Shown: positions 43,348 to 52,528, numbered from the stretch's first letter. The stretch is DNA of 64,000 bases from Hymenobacter aranciens (GCF_030580865.1 NZ_JAUQSY010000021.1:1-64000), one strand, 5' to 3'. A program made the numbers and translations. Notes: generated by a model not told the origin, from the sequence alone.

Positions 43348-44259
43348 ATGCAAGCCCTCATCCGCTCCGAAACCGCCCTGCCCAATCTGCCCTCCGCCTC
43401 CGGCATCGAAGTGGTGGACGATACGGCCTACATCATTGGCGACGATGCGCCCTACCTCTACCAGCTCGATGCCAACCGCCTCACCGCCACCGGGCGCATC
43501 CAGCTGCTGCCGCCCGCCGAAGTCATAAACGGCCGCCTGCCCAAGCCCACCAAGCCCGACCTGGAGTGCCTGGCGCACCTGGTGTGGCCGGGGCAAGGGC
43601 CGGGCCTGCTGCTGCTGGGCTCGGGCAGCCTGCCCACCCGCGAGCGGGGCTGGTGGGTGCCGCTGGCCGCCCCCGCCGCCGGCCAGCCCGAACCGTTGAA
43701 TCTGAGCGCGCTTTACACCCTGCTGCGGCCGCACCTGCCGCCCGGCACGGTGCTCAACCTGGAGGCCGCCACGGTGGCGCCCACCGGCAGCGGGCCGGTG
43801 CTACTGCTGTTTCAGCGGGGCATCGGGGCGGGGGCCGCGGCGCAGGTGTTTCAGCTGCCGATGGAGCCCACGCTGGCCTACCTGCGCGGAGCGCAGCAGC
43901 CGGTGCCGCCGGTGCGGGTGCGGGCGTTTGGGCTGCCGAATATTGGCGGGAAGCTGGCGGGTTTTTCGGGGGCGTCGGCGTTTGGCAGCCGGGTGTTTGT
44001 GTCAGCCTCCGTGGAAGATACGCTCGACCCCGTGCTGGACGGCGCGGTGCTGGGCTCCTTTGTGGGGATAGTGGATGTGGCGGCGGGCCGGGTTGATTTT
44101 GCCCCGCTGACCTGGGCCGACGGGCGGCCCTTCGCCGGCAAGGTGGAAGGCGTGGCCGTGCGCCGCAAGCTGGGCGAAAAGCACTGGGAAGCCCTGCTCG
44201 TAACCGACGACGATGCTGGCGGCAGCACGGCCCTGGTGGTGGAGCTAAGACAAGGTTGA
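43348..44259 (+). CDS. Uncharacterised propeller-like protein
   Basis: Encodes 303 aa from the ATG at 43348 (MQALIRSETALPNLPSASG). No signal peptide. Repeated beta motifs (IEVVDDTAYIIGDDAPYLYQL, GPGLLLLGSGS, GPVLLLFQRG, KHWEALLVTDDD) give the look of a six- or seven-bladed propeller. It may belong to a Bacteroidota DUF (possibly DUF6929), not confirmed. It is transcribed away from the SpeD-like operon from a short common intergenic region, which could mean shared regulation. Function unknown. Confidence 0.75.
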   Translation: MQALIRSETALPNLPSASGIEVVDDTAYIIGDDAPYLYQLDANRLTATGRIQLLPPAEVINGRLPKPTKPDLECLAHLVWPGQGPGLLLLGSGSLPTRERGWWVPLAAPAAGQPEPLNLSALYTLLRPHLPPGTVLNLEAATVAPTGSGPVLLLFQRGIGAGAAAQVFQLPMEPTLAYLRGAQQPVPPVRVRAFGLPNIGGKLAGFSGASAFGSRVFVSASVEDTLDPVLDGAVLGSFVGIVDVAAGRVDFAPLTWADGRPFAGKVEGVAVRRKLGEKHWEALLVTDDDAGGSTALVVELRQG

Positions 44260-44359
44260 GGCGCTGCGGCTTATACGGAAAATTATTGGTAAATGCCTGA
44301 CTTGTAGCTTGCGAAAAGCCGCAATCTATAATTGGCCTCGTTCTTGCTAAGCGGCGGCT

Positions 44360-44392
44360 TAACTTTGTCAGGCCCGGGCTTTAGGCCCGGGC
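44360..44392 (+). promoter_or_regulatory. Candidate promoter and leader hairpin
   Basis: TAACTTTG (44360-44367) fits the -7 box. A hairpin of two GCCCGGGC arms (44372-44379, 44385-44392) follows, ending just before a GTG at 44393. A transcript from here makes the second GTG at 44417 the more plausible start. Confidence 0.35.
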
Positions 44393-44416
44393 GTGCTTAC
44401 CGCTTACCCCCACTTT

Positions 44417-44836
44417 GTGAACTCTCTTCCCCGTGCCTCCGAAACCGCTTATTTTCATAATACTGCGGGGAAGCTCTTCTACCATCCTGCCGGCTACCTA
44501 CGCATGGCCTGGAGCGCCGAGCGGGTGCCAGTGGAGGTGCTGCAAGCCTACTACGAGCAGGCCCTGAAGCTGATGCTTGCCATGGGCGCCCACAAAGTGC
44601 TGTCGGACCACGGCCAGCGCGCCCCACTGGTAGCCGCCGCCCAAACCTGGCTGACCCAGAACTGGATTCCCAAGGCCATTGCGCAGGCTGGGTTCAGCCA
44701 CTGCGCCATCGTGGATGGCGTGGACCCGCTGCACCGGCTCTCGACGCAATCGGTGGTGTCGGCGGCGCCGGCGGCGGTGGTATTCAAGCGCTGCAATACG
44801 GTGGACGAGGCCGATGCGTGGCTACGCGGGGTGTAG
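44417..44836 (+). CDS. SpoIIAA-like (STAS-type) small protein
   Basis: Encodes 139 aa from the GTG at 44417; a GTG at 44393 is an alternative. The pattern KLFYHPAGYLRMAWSAERVP, then LQAYYEQALKLMLAMGAHKVL, then TQNWIPKAIAQAGFSHCAIV follows SpoIIAA-like proteins common in Bacteroidota. These have a STAS-like fold but usually lack the phosphorylated serine, and their role is unknown. Cytoplasmic. The gene is 92 bases upstream of hscB, same strand. Confidence 0.7.
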   Translation: MNSLPRASETAYFHNTAGKLFYHPAGYLRMAWSAERVPVEVLQAYYEQALKLMLAMGAHKVLSDHGQRAPLVAAAQTWLTQNWIPKAIAQAGFSHCAIVDGVDPLHRLSTQSVVSAAPAAVVFKRCNTVDEADAWLRGV

Positions 44837-44928
44837 GAGGTGGGCGGCCGTGCAGGTTTCTGAACATTCAACACCCGACCCCCCGTATTAGCACGGCAAG
44901 CTACAGCTTACCTCACACTCTACACTCC

Positions 44929-45462
44929 GTGAACTACTTCGCCTTCTATAGCCTCCCCGAAACCTTTCGCCTCGACGAGGCCGCTCTCAAGCGCCTCTAC
45001 TACGCCAAAAGCCGCGAAACCCACCCCGATTTCCACGCTACCTCCACGCCTGAAAACCAGGCCGAGATGCTGCGCCAGGCCACCCTCAATACCGATGCCT
45101 ACCGCACCCTGGCCGACGCCGACCTGCGCATGGCCTACCTCCTGCGCCAGCACGGTCTGCTCGAAGAAGGCAAGCAGGAACAGCTGCCCCCCGATTTCCT
45201 GATGGACGTGATGGACCTCAACGAGCAGCTCATGGAGCTGGAGTTTGAGCCCAACCCGGAAGTTCAAGCGCAGGTGGCCGCCGAAGTCACCGCCCTGGCC
45301 GAGACGCTCGACGCTGGCATTGAGCCGGTGCTGGCCGGCTACGAGGGCCTGCCCACCGACCACCGCCCGGCCGCGCTGGAGCAAATCCGCACCTACTACC
45401 TAAAAAAGCGCTATCTGTTGCGTATCCGGCAGCAGCTGGCTACCTTTGCAGCCCGTTCCTGA
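44929..45462 (+). CDS. hscB: HscB, Fe-S cluster co-chaperone
   Basis: Encodes 177 aa from a GTG at 44929 (reads MNYFAFYSLPETFRLDE). The J-domain HPD motif is at residues 32-34 (ETHPDFH), with LNTDAYRTLADADLRMAYLL completing it. The C-terminal helical domain (LPPDFLMDVMDLNEQL, LEQIRTYYLKKRYLLRI) binds IscU-type scaffolds. HscB delivers the scaffold to HscA and stimulates its ATPase. No other isc gene is adjacent. It ends 13 bases before a tRNA gene and its stop codon falls within the tRNA leader stem. Confidence 0.95.
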   Translation: MNYFAFYSLPETFRLDEAALKRLYYAKSRETHPDFHATSTPENQAEMLRQATLNTDAYRTLADADLRMAYLLRQHGLLEEGKQEQLPPDFLMDVMDLNEQLMELEFEPNPEVQAQVAAEVTALAETLDAGIEPVLAGYEGLPTDHRPAALEQIRTYYLKKRYLLRIRQQLATFAARS

Positions 45463-45475
45463 ATTACCGATTCTT

Positions 45476-45557
45476 GCCCGGATGGCGGAATCGGTAGACG
45501 CGGTGGTCTCAAACACCACTGCCGCAAGGCTTGCCGGTTCGACTCCGGCTCCGGGTA
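45476..45557 (+). tRNA. tRNA-Leu (anticodon CAA)
   Basis: An 82-nt class II tRNA. Acceptor GCCCGGA pairs with TCCGGGT (one G-U), discriminator A at 45557, no encoded CCA. Anticodon stem GTGGT/ACCAC encloses CTCAAAC, giving CAA at 45500-45502 (decodes UUG). A variable arm (TGCCGCAAGGCTTG region) and T arm GCCGG/CCGGC with TTCGACT are present. The leader GAATTACCGAT (45461-45471) is perfectly complementary to the trailer ATCGGTAATTC (45571-45581), extending the precursor stem. Confidence 0.96.
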
Positions 45558-45588
45558 CTTTCGAGTACAAATCGGTAATTCAGAACGT

Positions 45589-45621
45589 AAGCCCCGTCAG
45601 TTTAGCTGGCGGGGCTTTTTT
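45589..45621 (+). terminator. Rho-independent terminator after tRNA-Leu
   Basis: AAGCCCCGTCAG pairs with CTGGCGGGGCTT (one G-U) around TTTAG and runs into six T. It should end the hscB-tRNA transcript. Confidence 0.93.
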
Positions 45622-45664
45622 GTGGCCGGCCCGATAGCCGCTGCGTCATGCCCCAGCCTGCTGG

Positions 45665-46033
45665 TTAGTAGCGTGCAGTGGTCCAGTGCACCAGTTGGCC
45701 CACGAAGGGCAGTTCGTAATTATCCATAAAAAACTGCCGCAGCTGCGCGGGCGACTCGAAGCCGTCGCGGCGGGCCAGCTCGGCCAGCTCCGCGTCCGGC
45801 AGCGGGCGGCCATCTACTTCGCAAACGCTCGGGCCCGGCCCGGCCGTGATGCGGATGGCCTGCACGGCCGTGACCACGCCATCGGGCCGAAAGCTACGCA
45901 GCTCGCCCTGAAACTCGTTGGTACAGAAGCAAATGGCCTGGCCGACGCTCCAGCGCTGGCCGGTGCGAATGGTATGGATTTTCGTGCCGTTTACAATCAG
46001 CGGCACAAATTCAGGGCTGAATCCTAAAGTCAT
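45665..46033 (-). CDS. ASCH-domain-like protein
   Basis: Encodes 122 aa, almost all one domain. The signature residues are FVPLIVNGTKIHTIRTGQRW with a following VGQ, then VTAVQAIRI, which fits the PUA-like ASCH fold (G-K-T-R strand, helix, barrel). Some ASCH proteins bind or cleave modified nucleosides (for example YqfB amidohydrolase) but most are uncharacterised. Cytoplasmic, single gene, oriented toward the tRNA terminator. Confidence 0.75.
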   Translation of the reverse strand: MTLGFSPEFVPLIVNGTKIHTIRTGQRWSVGQAICFCTNEFQGELRSFRPDGVVTAVQAIRITAGPGPSVCEVDGRPLPDAELAELARRDGFESPAQLRQFFMDNYELPFVGQLVHWTTARY

Positions 46034-46082
46034 GGGTTGGGAAGGGAATGGAATGCAGTAGTGTTAAATAATATGAATAAAC

Positions 46083-46090
46083 TACATTTG
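46083..46090 (+). promoter_or_regulatory. Candidate -7 box for the 46119 gene
   Basis: TACATTTG fits TAnnTTTG 29 bases before the ATG and lies in an AT-rich patch. The upstream box is weak (GTGTTA near 46061). Confidence 0.5.
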
Positions 46091-46118
46091 TAATGCTCTA
46101 ATCTATTTTTTCTTCCTC

Positions 46119-46835
46119 ATGAAAACAATGCTCCCCCTCTTGCTGCTCCTTAGCGCTTCTCTTGCCACCCGGGCCCAATCAGTAGGCATCGGTACGGCGG
46201 CTCCCGCCGCCTCGGCCGCCCTCGAAGTAAGCAGCACCAGCAAAGGCCTCCTGCTGCCCCGTCTCACCGATGCCCAGATGCGGGCCATTGCCTCCCCGCA
46301 GTTCGGGCTGCTGGTCTACAATACCACCGATTACCGGTTCTACGGCTACAAGGCCATTGGCATAGCCGCCCAAAATGCTGCCAACGCCACTACGCCCGGC
46401 ATCGGCGACCCAGGCTCCGGCACCGGCCAGAGCTTTACTTCTACCCTAACGACCAACCTGGGCACCATCACCGTGTACCTGGGCCGGAGCATTGGCGGCA
46501 CCGGCACCATGTCCCTGACCATGTTTAGCGGGGCCGGCATCGGGGGCACCAACCTGGGCACCAACCTGGGCACCATCTCGCGCTCCGTCACCATGACCAG
46601 TAGTCCCTCGGCCATTACGTTCGATTTCAACGCCCTGAATATTCCCCTCACCAGCGGGCAGGTCTACACCTTCTCGCTCACCAGTGCCTCCTTCCCGGGC
46701 ACCCTCTCGGTGGCCATCACCAACTACGACAGCTACGGGGGCGGGCAGTACTACTTTGGCAATAGCGGTTTCTCATTCTACGACTCCCAGTTTCAGGTAA
46801 CTGCCGCCAGCGGCGAATGGGCACCCCTCAACTAA
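46119..46835 (+). CDS. Secreted surface protein with tail-fibre-like N-terminal motif
   Basis: Encodes 238 aa. Signal peptide MKTMLPLLLLLSASLATRAQ. Residues about 21-75 contain the motif common in Bacteroidota secreted proteins: SVGIGTAAPAASAALEV, then KGLLLPRLTDAQMRAI and GLLVYNTTDYRFY. The remainder is a G/T/S-rich beta sandwich (TITVYLGRSIGGTGTMSL, TFDFNALNIPLTSGQVYTF) resembling a choice-of-anchor or lectin-like domain. No sorting domain is present, so final localisation is unclear. It has its own candidate promoter. Confidence 0.8.
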   Translation: MKTMLPLLLLLSASLATRAQSVGIGTAAPAASAALEVSSTSKGLLLPRLTDAQMRAIASPQFGLLVYNTTDYRFYGYKAIGIAAQNAANATTPGIGDPGSGTGQSFTSTLTTNLGTITVYLGRSIGGTGTMSLTMFSGAGIGGTNLGTNLGTISRSVTMTSSPSAITFDFNALNIPLTSGQVYTFSLTSASFPGTLSVAITNYDSYGGGQYYFGNSGFSFYDSQFQVTAASGEWAPLN

Positions 46836-46866
46836 GCGGCGTAGCCGGTTGCCGGTGGCAGCCTCC

Positions 46867-49800
46867 TCACTCCAGCAGCGCCAGCAACTCTGCTCGCGTC
46901 AGCGCTTTCAGCGCTGCCGCATCCGGGCGCACGAGGCGCTGGGCCAGGTCCTGCTTGCGCGCCTGCAGCGTCAGGATTTTCTCCTCCACCGTATCGGGGC
47001 ACACCAGGCGCACCGCCACCACCGGCTTATCCTGCCCCAGGCGGTGACTGCGGTCGATGGCCTGGGCCTCGGCCGCCGGGTTCCACCACGGGTCCACGAG
47101 GTACACGTAGTCGGCAGCCGTCAGGTTGAGCCCCGTGCCGCCTGCTTTCAGGCTGATAAGAAACACCCGCACCGCCGGGTTCTCCTGAAAATTGGCCACG
47201 GCCGCCGCCCGGTTTCTCGTCTGGCCCGTCAGGTATTCGTGCGCAATGCCCCGCGCCCGCAGCGCCGCCCGAATAAGGTCGAGCATGGCCACAAACTGCG
47301 AGAAAACGAGAATTTTGTGCTCCGGTGCGTGCGCGTCGATTTCACTCAGCAGCACGTCCAGCTTCCCCGATACCGGCCCGTAGTCCTCCTCCGTGGCCAG
47401 CAAAGCCGGCGCGTCGCAAATCTGCCGTAGGCGCGTCAGGCCCTGCAGCACGTGCAGCCGCTGGGCGGGCAGGTCGTCGGGCGGGTGGCCCATCAGCTGT
47501 TCGCGGTAGAGCTTCTTGTGGTAGTCGTAGATGCGGCGCTGCTCGGGCGGCATGGGGCAGTGGCGCAGCAGCTCGGTGCGGGCCGGTAGCTCGGGGGCCA
47601 CTTGCTGCTTGGTGCGGCGCAGCACGAAGGGCGCAATGCGGCGGCGCAGCGCCCGGGCGTGGCTGTCCGACTGAAACTTGTCAATCGGCTCCGCAAACTG
47701 CTCGCGGAAGTGCCGGGCGCTGCCCAGCAGCCCCGGGCAGGCAAAGGCCAGCTGCCCATACAGGTCATACGTGTTGTTCTCCAGTGGCGTGCCCGTGAGC
47801 ACCAGCCGGCCCTGCGCCTGCAGCAGCCGCGCCGCCCGGTGCCGCTGCGAATCAGGGTTTTTGATGGCTTGCGCCTCGTCCAGCACCGCGTAGTGGAAGC
47901 CGAATCTTCGCAGCCAGGCAATGTCGCTCAGCAGCGTGCCGTAGGTAGTCAGCACCACGTCATAATCGGCAAACGCCGCTGCCGAGCGGGCCCGCCCAGG
48001 GCCGTGCAGCGTGAGCAAACGCAGCCCCGGGGCAAACTTCGCTGCCTCATCCTGCCAGTTGAATACCAGCGACGTGGGTACTACCACCAGGCTGACGCGG
48101 CCCGGCTTTTCGGCCTGCTGCCCCAGCAAAAACGCCAGCACTGTAATGGTTTTGCCCAGGCCCATGTCGTCGGCCAGGCAACCGCCAAAACCGAATTTGG
48201 CCAGGAAGTGCAGCCAGTTCAGCCCGTGCTGCTGGTAGGGGCGCAGCGTGCCCCGCAGCCCCGTCGGCGGCGCCACCGGCCCGATGCCCGCAAACCCCGC
48301 CACCTGCTCCTGCAATTGCGCCAGCTGCTGCCGCGCGGCGGGCGTGAAATCCGCACTTTCATACAGCTCTGCCACTGCCGCAAAGCTGATGCGCGGCGTG
48401 CGCAAATGCTCCCCGGCCAGCTCGCCGGCTGCGAAGTAGCGGGCAAATTTTGCCAGCCACGCTTCGGGCAAAATTCCCTGCGTGCCATCATCCAGCCGCA
48501 CGTAGCGGCTGCGCTTGCGCACCGCCTGGTGCAGCCGCGCCAGCGGCACCAGCTGCCGCCCGATACGTACGTGCAGCTCGGTATCAAACCAGTTGGCCTC
48601 GCTGCTCACGCGAATCGTCATCCGCGCCTTGTGCGGGCTCCGCTTGTTCAGATTCAGCTCATCGAAGCCCAGCACCGTAATGCCGCGCTCCTGCCACCCC
48701 TCAAAGGCATCCAGAAACCAATCATCCTCCAGAAACTGCCGCCGCGAGAGGTACAGCGCCGGCCGGTCCTGCGCCAGCTGCTCGGCAAACGCCGGCTGCT
48801 GCTGCAGCAGCAGCGCCGCAAACGCTGCCTCGGCTGCCACATCCCGCAGCACCCGGAAAGGCTTGCCAGTAACGTTATCAACGGCATAGATAAGCTGGCG
48901 CGACAGGATGGGCACCTCCACCGCCCCATATTTCAGCACCGGCAGCAGGTCGATGGCGTCGCCGGTGGCCGAGAGGTAAAGCAGGTGCTCCGGCCCCTTG
49001 GCAAAGCCGTGGGCGGCAAGCTGCGCTGGGGTGCCGGGCGGCAGCTCCAGGTAGCTCACGGGCACCTGCGCCGCCAGCGGGCCCAGCACCTCCCGCTGAA
49101 AGTCAGCAAACTTCACCTGCGGCAGCAGCAGCTCGTTGCGGCAGCTCTTGAAGAACGTAATGAGGCGCAGCAGCTCTGGCCGGTCCACCAGGTACCAGGC
49201 CTCGGGCAAAGCCAGAAACGCCCCAAGCTTGAGGGGCAGCGTGCGCAGGTCGCGGGGCTGGCCGTTGAGCGTGAGGCTGGCCGAGATGGCTTGCAGCGGA
49301 CCCTGCGGGCGCACCGTCAGCTGCAAGGTCACCTGTCCCATCCGCAGCACCAGCGGCTGCAGCGCCGGGGCGGCCATACGGTCCGTCACCGTGCCTTCGC
49401 TGGTGAAGATGGGCAGGTTCAGCGGGTTTTGCACGAGGGCGCGCAGGCTTTCCCAGTCGGCCTGGGGGCTGCGCTCGCCCTGCTGCTGCAGCCGCGCCAG
49501 GGCGGCGTAGAAGCGCAGGTCGGCCAGCTGCTCGCTGCCCAGGCCAGCGTCGAGCGGCGGCACGGGCAGCAGCGGATTCTTCGGCTTGCCGCCGGCCGTG
49601 AAGGCGGTTTCGAAGAGGTAAGCCGCTGGGTGTTCGTAGTATTTGTGGCGGCCCAGCACCACCAGGCGGCGGCCGGCCACCGCCGGCCCGGCGGGCCGGG
49701 CCGGCAGCAGCGCAGCCACCAGTTGGGCCTGCGCGGCGGGCGTGAGCGGGTACAGCCCTGCAGACTTGGGGCTGACCTCAAGCCGCCGGTTCTGGTAGCC

Positions 49801-50217
49801 CAGGCTGAAATACTGGTCGAGGTCGGCCTCCGTTTCCAGGCCATATTGCCGGGCGGTGGGCAGGAAAAAATCCCGCCGCAAGGCTTTATCGAAAAACAGG
49901 CGCAGCTCGCGGCGCTGCCACACCGCCCGCAGCACGGCCGCCTGATGCTCGCAGAGCCCGGTTTTGGGCATTTCACAGGGGCAGCTTAGCGTAAGTCCTT
50001 TGCGTTGCTGACTCAGCGTAACGGCTGGAAAGGCAGCATCCCCGGCTCGTACGAAAAGGCCGAAATCAACGCTTAATTCCTCGTAATCAACGCCTGACTC
50101 AGTGGCGCCCGGAAGCTGCGCCGCGCTGTGGGCGGCCAGCAGCGCCTCGCTCAGGTCGGCCAGCAGCAGGCCGCGGAGCTGGTAGTCAGTCGAAGAAAAA
50201 GCAGGAGTAGCGGGCAT
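46867..50217 (-). CDS. SNF2-family DEAD/DEAH helicase with SWIM zinc finger
   Basis: Encodes 1116 aa. An N-terminal SWIM finger has C79-P-C81, C89-E-H91. After a long family-specific region, the SNF2 ATPase core starts near LRPYQQHGLNWLHFL with Walker A DDMGLGKT and Walker B DEAQ, then TGTPLENN. The C-terminal helicase lobe shows LISLKAGGTGLNLTAADYV and DRSHRLGQ. This is the bacterial SWI2/SNF2 plus SWIM type (RapA/HepA relatives), with ATP-driven translocation on duplex DNA. Role in repair or transcription recycling is inferred only. Monocistronic. Confidence 0.95.
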   Translation of the reverse strand: MPATPAFSSTDYQLRGLLLADLSEALLAAHSAAQLPGATESGVDYEELSVDFGLFVRAGDAAFPAVTLSQQRKGLTLSCPCEMPKTGLCEHQAAVLRAVWQRRELRLFFDKALRRDFFLPTARQYGLETEADLDQYFSLGYQNRRLEVSPKSAGLYPLTPAAQAQLVAALLPARPAGPAVAGRRLVVLGRHKYYEHPAAYLFETAFTAGGKPKNPLLPVPPLDAGLGSEQLADLRFYAALARLQQQGERSPQADWESLRALVQNPLNLPIFTSEGTVTDRMAAPALQPLVLRMGQVTLQLTVRPQGPLQAISASLTLNGQPRDLRTLPLKLGAFLALPEAWYLVDRPELLRLITFFKSCRNELLLPQVKFADFQREVLGPLAAQVPVSYLELPPGTPAQLAAHGFAKGPEHLLYLSATGDAIDLLPVLKYGAVEVPILSRQLIYAVDNVTGKPFRVLRDVAAEAAFAALLLQQQPAFAEQLAQDRPALYLSRRQFLEDDWFLDAFEGWQERGITVLGFDELNLNKRSPHKARMTIRVSSEANWFDTELHVRIGRQLVPLARLHQAVRKRSRYVRLDDGTQGILPEAWLAKFARYFAAGELAGEHLRTPRISFAAVAELYESADFTPAARQQLAQLQEQVAGFAGIGPVAPPTGLRGTLRPYQQHGLNWLHFLAKFGFGGCLADDMGLGKTITVLAFLLGQQAEKPGRVSLVVVPTSLVFNWQDEAAKFAPGLRLLTLHGPGRARSAAAFADYDVVLTTYGTLLSDIAWLRRFGFHYAVLDEAQAIKNPDSQRHRAARLLQAQGRLVLTGTPLENNTYDLYGQLAFACPGLLGSARHFREQFAEPIDKFQSDSHARALRRRIAPFVLRRTKQQVAPELPARTELLRHCPMPPEQRRIYDYHKKLYREQLMGHPPDDLPAQRLHVLQGLTRLRQICDAPALLATEEDYGPVSGKLDVLLSEIDAHAPEHKILVFSQFVAMLDLIRAALRARGIAHEYLTGQTRNRAAAVANFQENPAVRVFLISLKAGGTGLNLTAADYVYLVDPWWNPAAEAQAIDRSHRLGQDKPVVAVRLVCPDTVEEKILTLQARKQDLAQRLVRPDAAALKALTRAELLALLE

Positions 50218-50262
50218 AGCGGCAAACCAGCTGCAATGTTACGACGCTAGCCGGCAGCCCGC

Positions 50263-50754
50263 TTAGTGCATGCAGCCGCGCCACACGGCCGTACGCTTGG
50301 CGTAAGCCGTCGGATAGGCCTTGCGCACGCGGTCCAGCGTCTGACGCAGATTGGCCGAATTGGGCTCGGCCAGCGCCGCCACCACGATGTAGTAGCCTTT
50401 GGCAAAGCCCTGGTAACCATCCGAAAACTCAACCGAGAGGTAGTCGCTGTCTTCGGCCATGCCCTGACCGCGCGGCAGATAGCAGGGAAAATCGTAGCCG
50501 TTGCCCTCACAGTCGCCTTTAGGCTGGCTCAGGCCCAGCTGCTTATTGGGCTGGTTGCCGTTTAGTTTCAGCGGACGCTTCAGCCGGGCGGAGGCCTGCT
50601 TAGCGCCGGCCAGCGCGGCCTTGTAATCGCGGGTACTTTGCAGAATGACGATATTCTTCGGCACGTTAACGTTGAAGTCGGCCTGAGCCTGGGCCAGGGC
50701 TGGCGCACTCAACAGCAGCAGCCAGCAAAACAAACTTCCAAATAAAAGGCGCAT
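50263..50754 (-). CDS. Secreted protein, SPOR-like C-terminal half
   Basis: Encodes 163 aa. Signal peptide MRLLFGSLFCWLLLLSAPALAQ. The mature protein has IVILQSTRDYKAALAGAKQA, two cysteine contexts (GDCEGNGYDFPCYLP and WRGCMH) and KGYYIVVAALAEPNSANLRQ, which resembles the beta-alpha pattern of SPOR-like peptidoglycan-binding domains, though not securely. Periplasmic by inference. It may follow the divergent transporter's promoter region (177 bp). Function unknown. Confidence 0.7.
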   Translation of the reverse strand: MRLLFGSLFCWLLLLSAPALAQAQADFNVNVPKNIVILQSTRDYKAALAGAKQASARLKRPLKLNGNQPNKQLGLSQPKGDCEGNGYDFPCYLPRGQGMAEDSDYLSVEFSDGYQGFAKGYYIVVAALAEPNSANLRQTLDRVRKAYPTAYAKRTAVWRGCMH

Positions 50755-50931
50755 AAGCAGTTATTTAGTGATAGAAGGGGCGGAACAGCAGCCCGAAGAA
50801 GGCTACTGTACAGGTACGATGCCCGGTCGCGCCGGTTCCGAGCGCTAGGCCGCCGGGCTGGTTCAGCCGGTGGCTTTCAGCTCCCACCCAATCCCAGCCG
50901 TATAGGGCGCGGCTCCTTTGCCGTTCCCTAC

Positions 50932-52047
50932 ATGACGCCTGATTCTCAACCCCGCGAGCTACAGTTCCCGCTCTACGTCAAAGCCCCGCTGATTTTGTTG
51001 GGGCTGGCGCTGCTGGTGCTCACGCTGCACCTGGCCAGCAGCATTATTTTCCCGCTGCTGTTTGCCGCCATTTTCGCCATCATGCTGCACCCCGTGGAAC
51101 AGTGGCTGCTGCGCCGACGGGTGCCGCCGCTGCTGGCCATTTCGCTTACCGTGGTGCTGGGCGTGGCGGTGGTAATGGGCTTGCTGTATTTTATTTACGT
51201 CGAGGCCGTCGAGCTGTCCGACCAAGCCCCGATGTTCAAGAAAAAGCTAGCGGCTACTACCGCCCAGCTGCACGCCTGGCTGCAGCAGCGCTTCGGCTTC
51301 TCGGACCAGAAGCTGCAGGGCTGGATGAGCGAGGCCAGCGCCAAAGCCACCGTGCTGCTGGGCGGCTCGCTCACCGTGGCTTCCGGCGTGCTGCTCGAAG
51401 CGGTGCTGCTGCCAGTGTATATTTTCCTGCTTTTCCTGTACCAGAAGCGGCTGGTTAGCTTTCTAACCCAGGTGTTTTCGGGCCAGCAGCGCGACCGCAA
51501 CGTGGCCGAAGTGCTGAGTGAAAGCAAGGCCGCCATCCAGAGCTACATGGTGGGTTTGCTCATCGAAGGCAGCATCGTGGCGGCGCTCAACGTGGGGGCG
51601 CTGTTTGCGCTGGGCGTGCCCTACGCGCTGCTGCTGGGCGTGCTGGGCGCGCTGTTCAATTTCATCCCCTACATCGGCGGGGTCATTGCCATTGCCATGC
51701 CGGTGCTCATGGCCTTCGTGGCCAAGGATGGCTACACCACGCCGCTGCTTGTAGTAGCGGTGTACGTGGTTATTCAGTTCATCGACAACCACTACCTCAT
51801 CCCGCGCATCGTGGCGTCGAAAATCAAAATCAACGCCCTGGTGGCCATCGTTGCCGTGCTCGTGGGCAATGCCATTGGGGGCGTGGCGGGCATGTTTCTG
51901 GCCCTGCCCATCGTGGCCATTCTTAAAATTGTCTTCGACCGCATCGACTCGCTCAGGCCCTGGGGCATGGTGCTCGGCGACGAGGAAACGCCCCGCGGCC
52001 GTAAGGTGAACCCCGTCAAGCCCGAAGTGAAAGCCTCTAAGCAATGA
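50932..52047 (+). CDS. AI-2E family transporter (PerM/YdiK-like)
   Basis: Encodes 371 aa with about eight transmembrane helices. Family hallmarks are IFAIMLHPVEQWLLRRRVPP early, then GLLIEGSIVAALNVGALFAL, LGALFNFIPYIGGVIAIAMP, VIQFIDNHYLIPRIVASKIK and GMFLALPIVAILKIVFDRI. The family (formerly UPF0118) includes transporters of the AI-2 signal and of ions such as Na+; which applies here is not decided by sequence. Inner membrane. The C-terminal tail is basic and unstructured. Confidence 0.92.
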   Translation: MTPDSQPRELQFPLYVKAPLILLGLALLVLTLHLASSIIFPLLFAAIFAIMLHPVEQWLLRRRVPPLLAISLTVVLGVAVVMGLLYFIYVEAVELSDQAPMFKKKLAATTAQLHAWLQQRFGFSDQKLQGWMSEASAKATVLLGGSLTVASGVLLEAVLLPVYIFLLFLYQKRLVSFLTQVFSGQQRDRNVAEVLSESKAAIQSYMVGLLIEGSIVAALNVGALFALGVPYALLLGVLGALFNFIPYIGGVIAIAMPVLMAFVAKDGYTTPLLVVAVYVVIQFIDNHYLIPRIVASKIKINALVAIVAVLVGNAIGGVAGMFLALPIVAILKIVFDRIDSLRPWGMVLGDEETPRGRKVNPVKPEVKASKQ

Positions 52048-52105
52048 GCAATGAGGCTACGCCCGTCTGTCGGCGCGGTTACGCAAATTTCTCATTATTA
52101 ATTGT

Positions 52106-52528
52106 TTATTCGCCCATCAGCGTGAGCACCAGGCGACGGGCGCCGCCGTGGTCGCGGTGCTCGCCCAGGTAGATGCCCTGCCAGGTGCCCAGCGCCAGCC
52201 GCCCGCCCGCCACCGGAATGGTCACGCTGTGCCCCAGCAGCGCCGCCTTGAGGTGGGCCGGCATGTCGTCGGGCCCTTCCTGGGTGTGGCGGAAATAGGG
52301 CGCATTCTCGGGCACCAGCCGGTTGAAAAACTGCTCGAAGTCGTGCCGCACCGTAGGGTCGGCATTCTCATTGATGCTGAGGCTGGCCGAAGTGTGCTGA
52401 ATGAACACGTGCAGCGTGCCCGCGCGCAGCTGCCGCAGTTCGGGCAGCTCGGCCAGCACCAGCTCGGTGATGAGGTGGAAGCCCCGGCGCAGGGCCGGCA
52501 GCCGGAATTGTTTCTGAATACAAACCAT
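52106..52528 (-). CDS. yjbQ: YjbQ / UPF0047 family protein
   Basis: Encodes 140 aa from the ATG at 52528 (MVCIQKQFRLPALRRGFHLI); 13 upstream codons are unlikely. The conserved residues are FIQHTSASLSINENADPTVR and ALGTWQGIYLGEHRDHGGAR, including His and Asp of the presumed active site. Homologues have been reported with weak thiamine-phosphate synthase activity, but the physiological role is open. Cytoplasmic. It meets the transporter gene tail to tail. Confidence 0.93.
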   Translation of the reverse strand: MVCIQKQFRLPALRRGFHLITELVLAELPELRQLRAGTLHVFIQHTSASLSINENADPTVRHDFEQFFNRLVPENAPYFRHTQEGPDDMPAHLKAALLGHSVTIPVAGGRLALGTWQGIYLGEHRDHGGARRLVLTLMGE

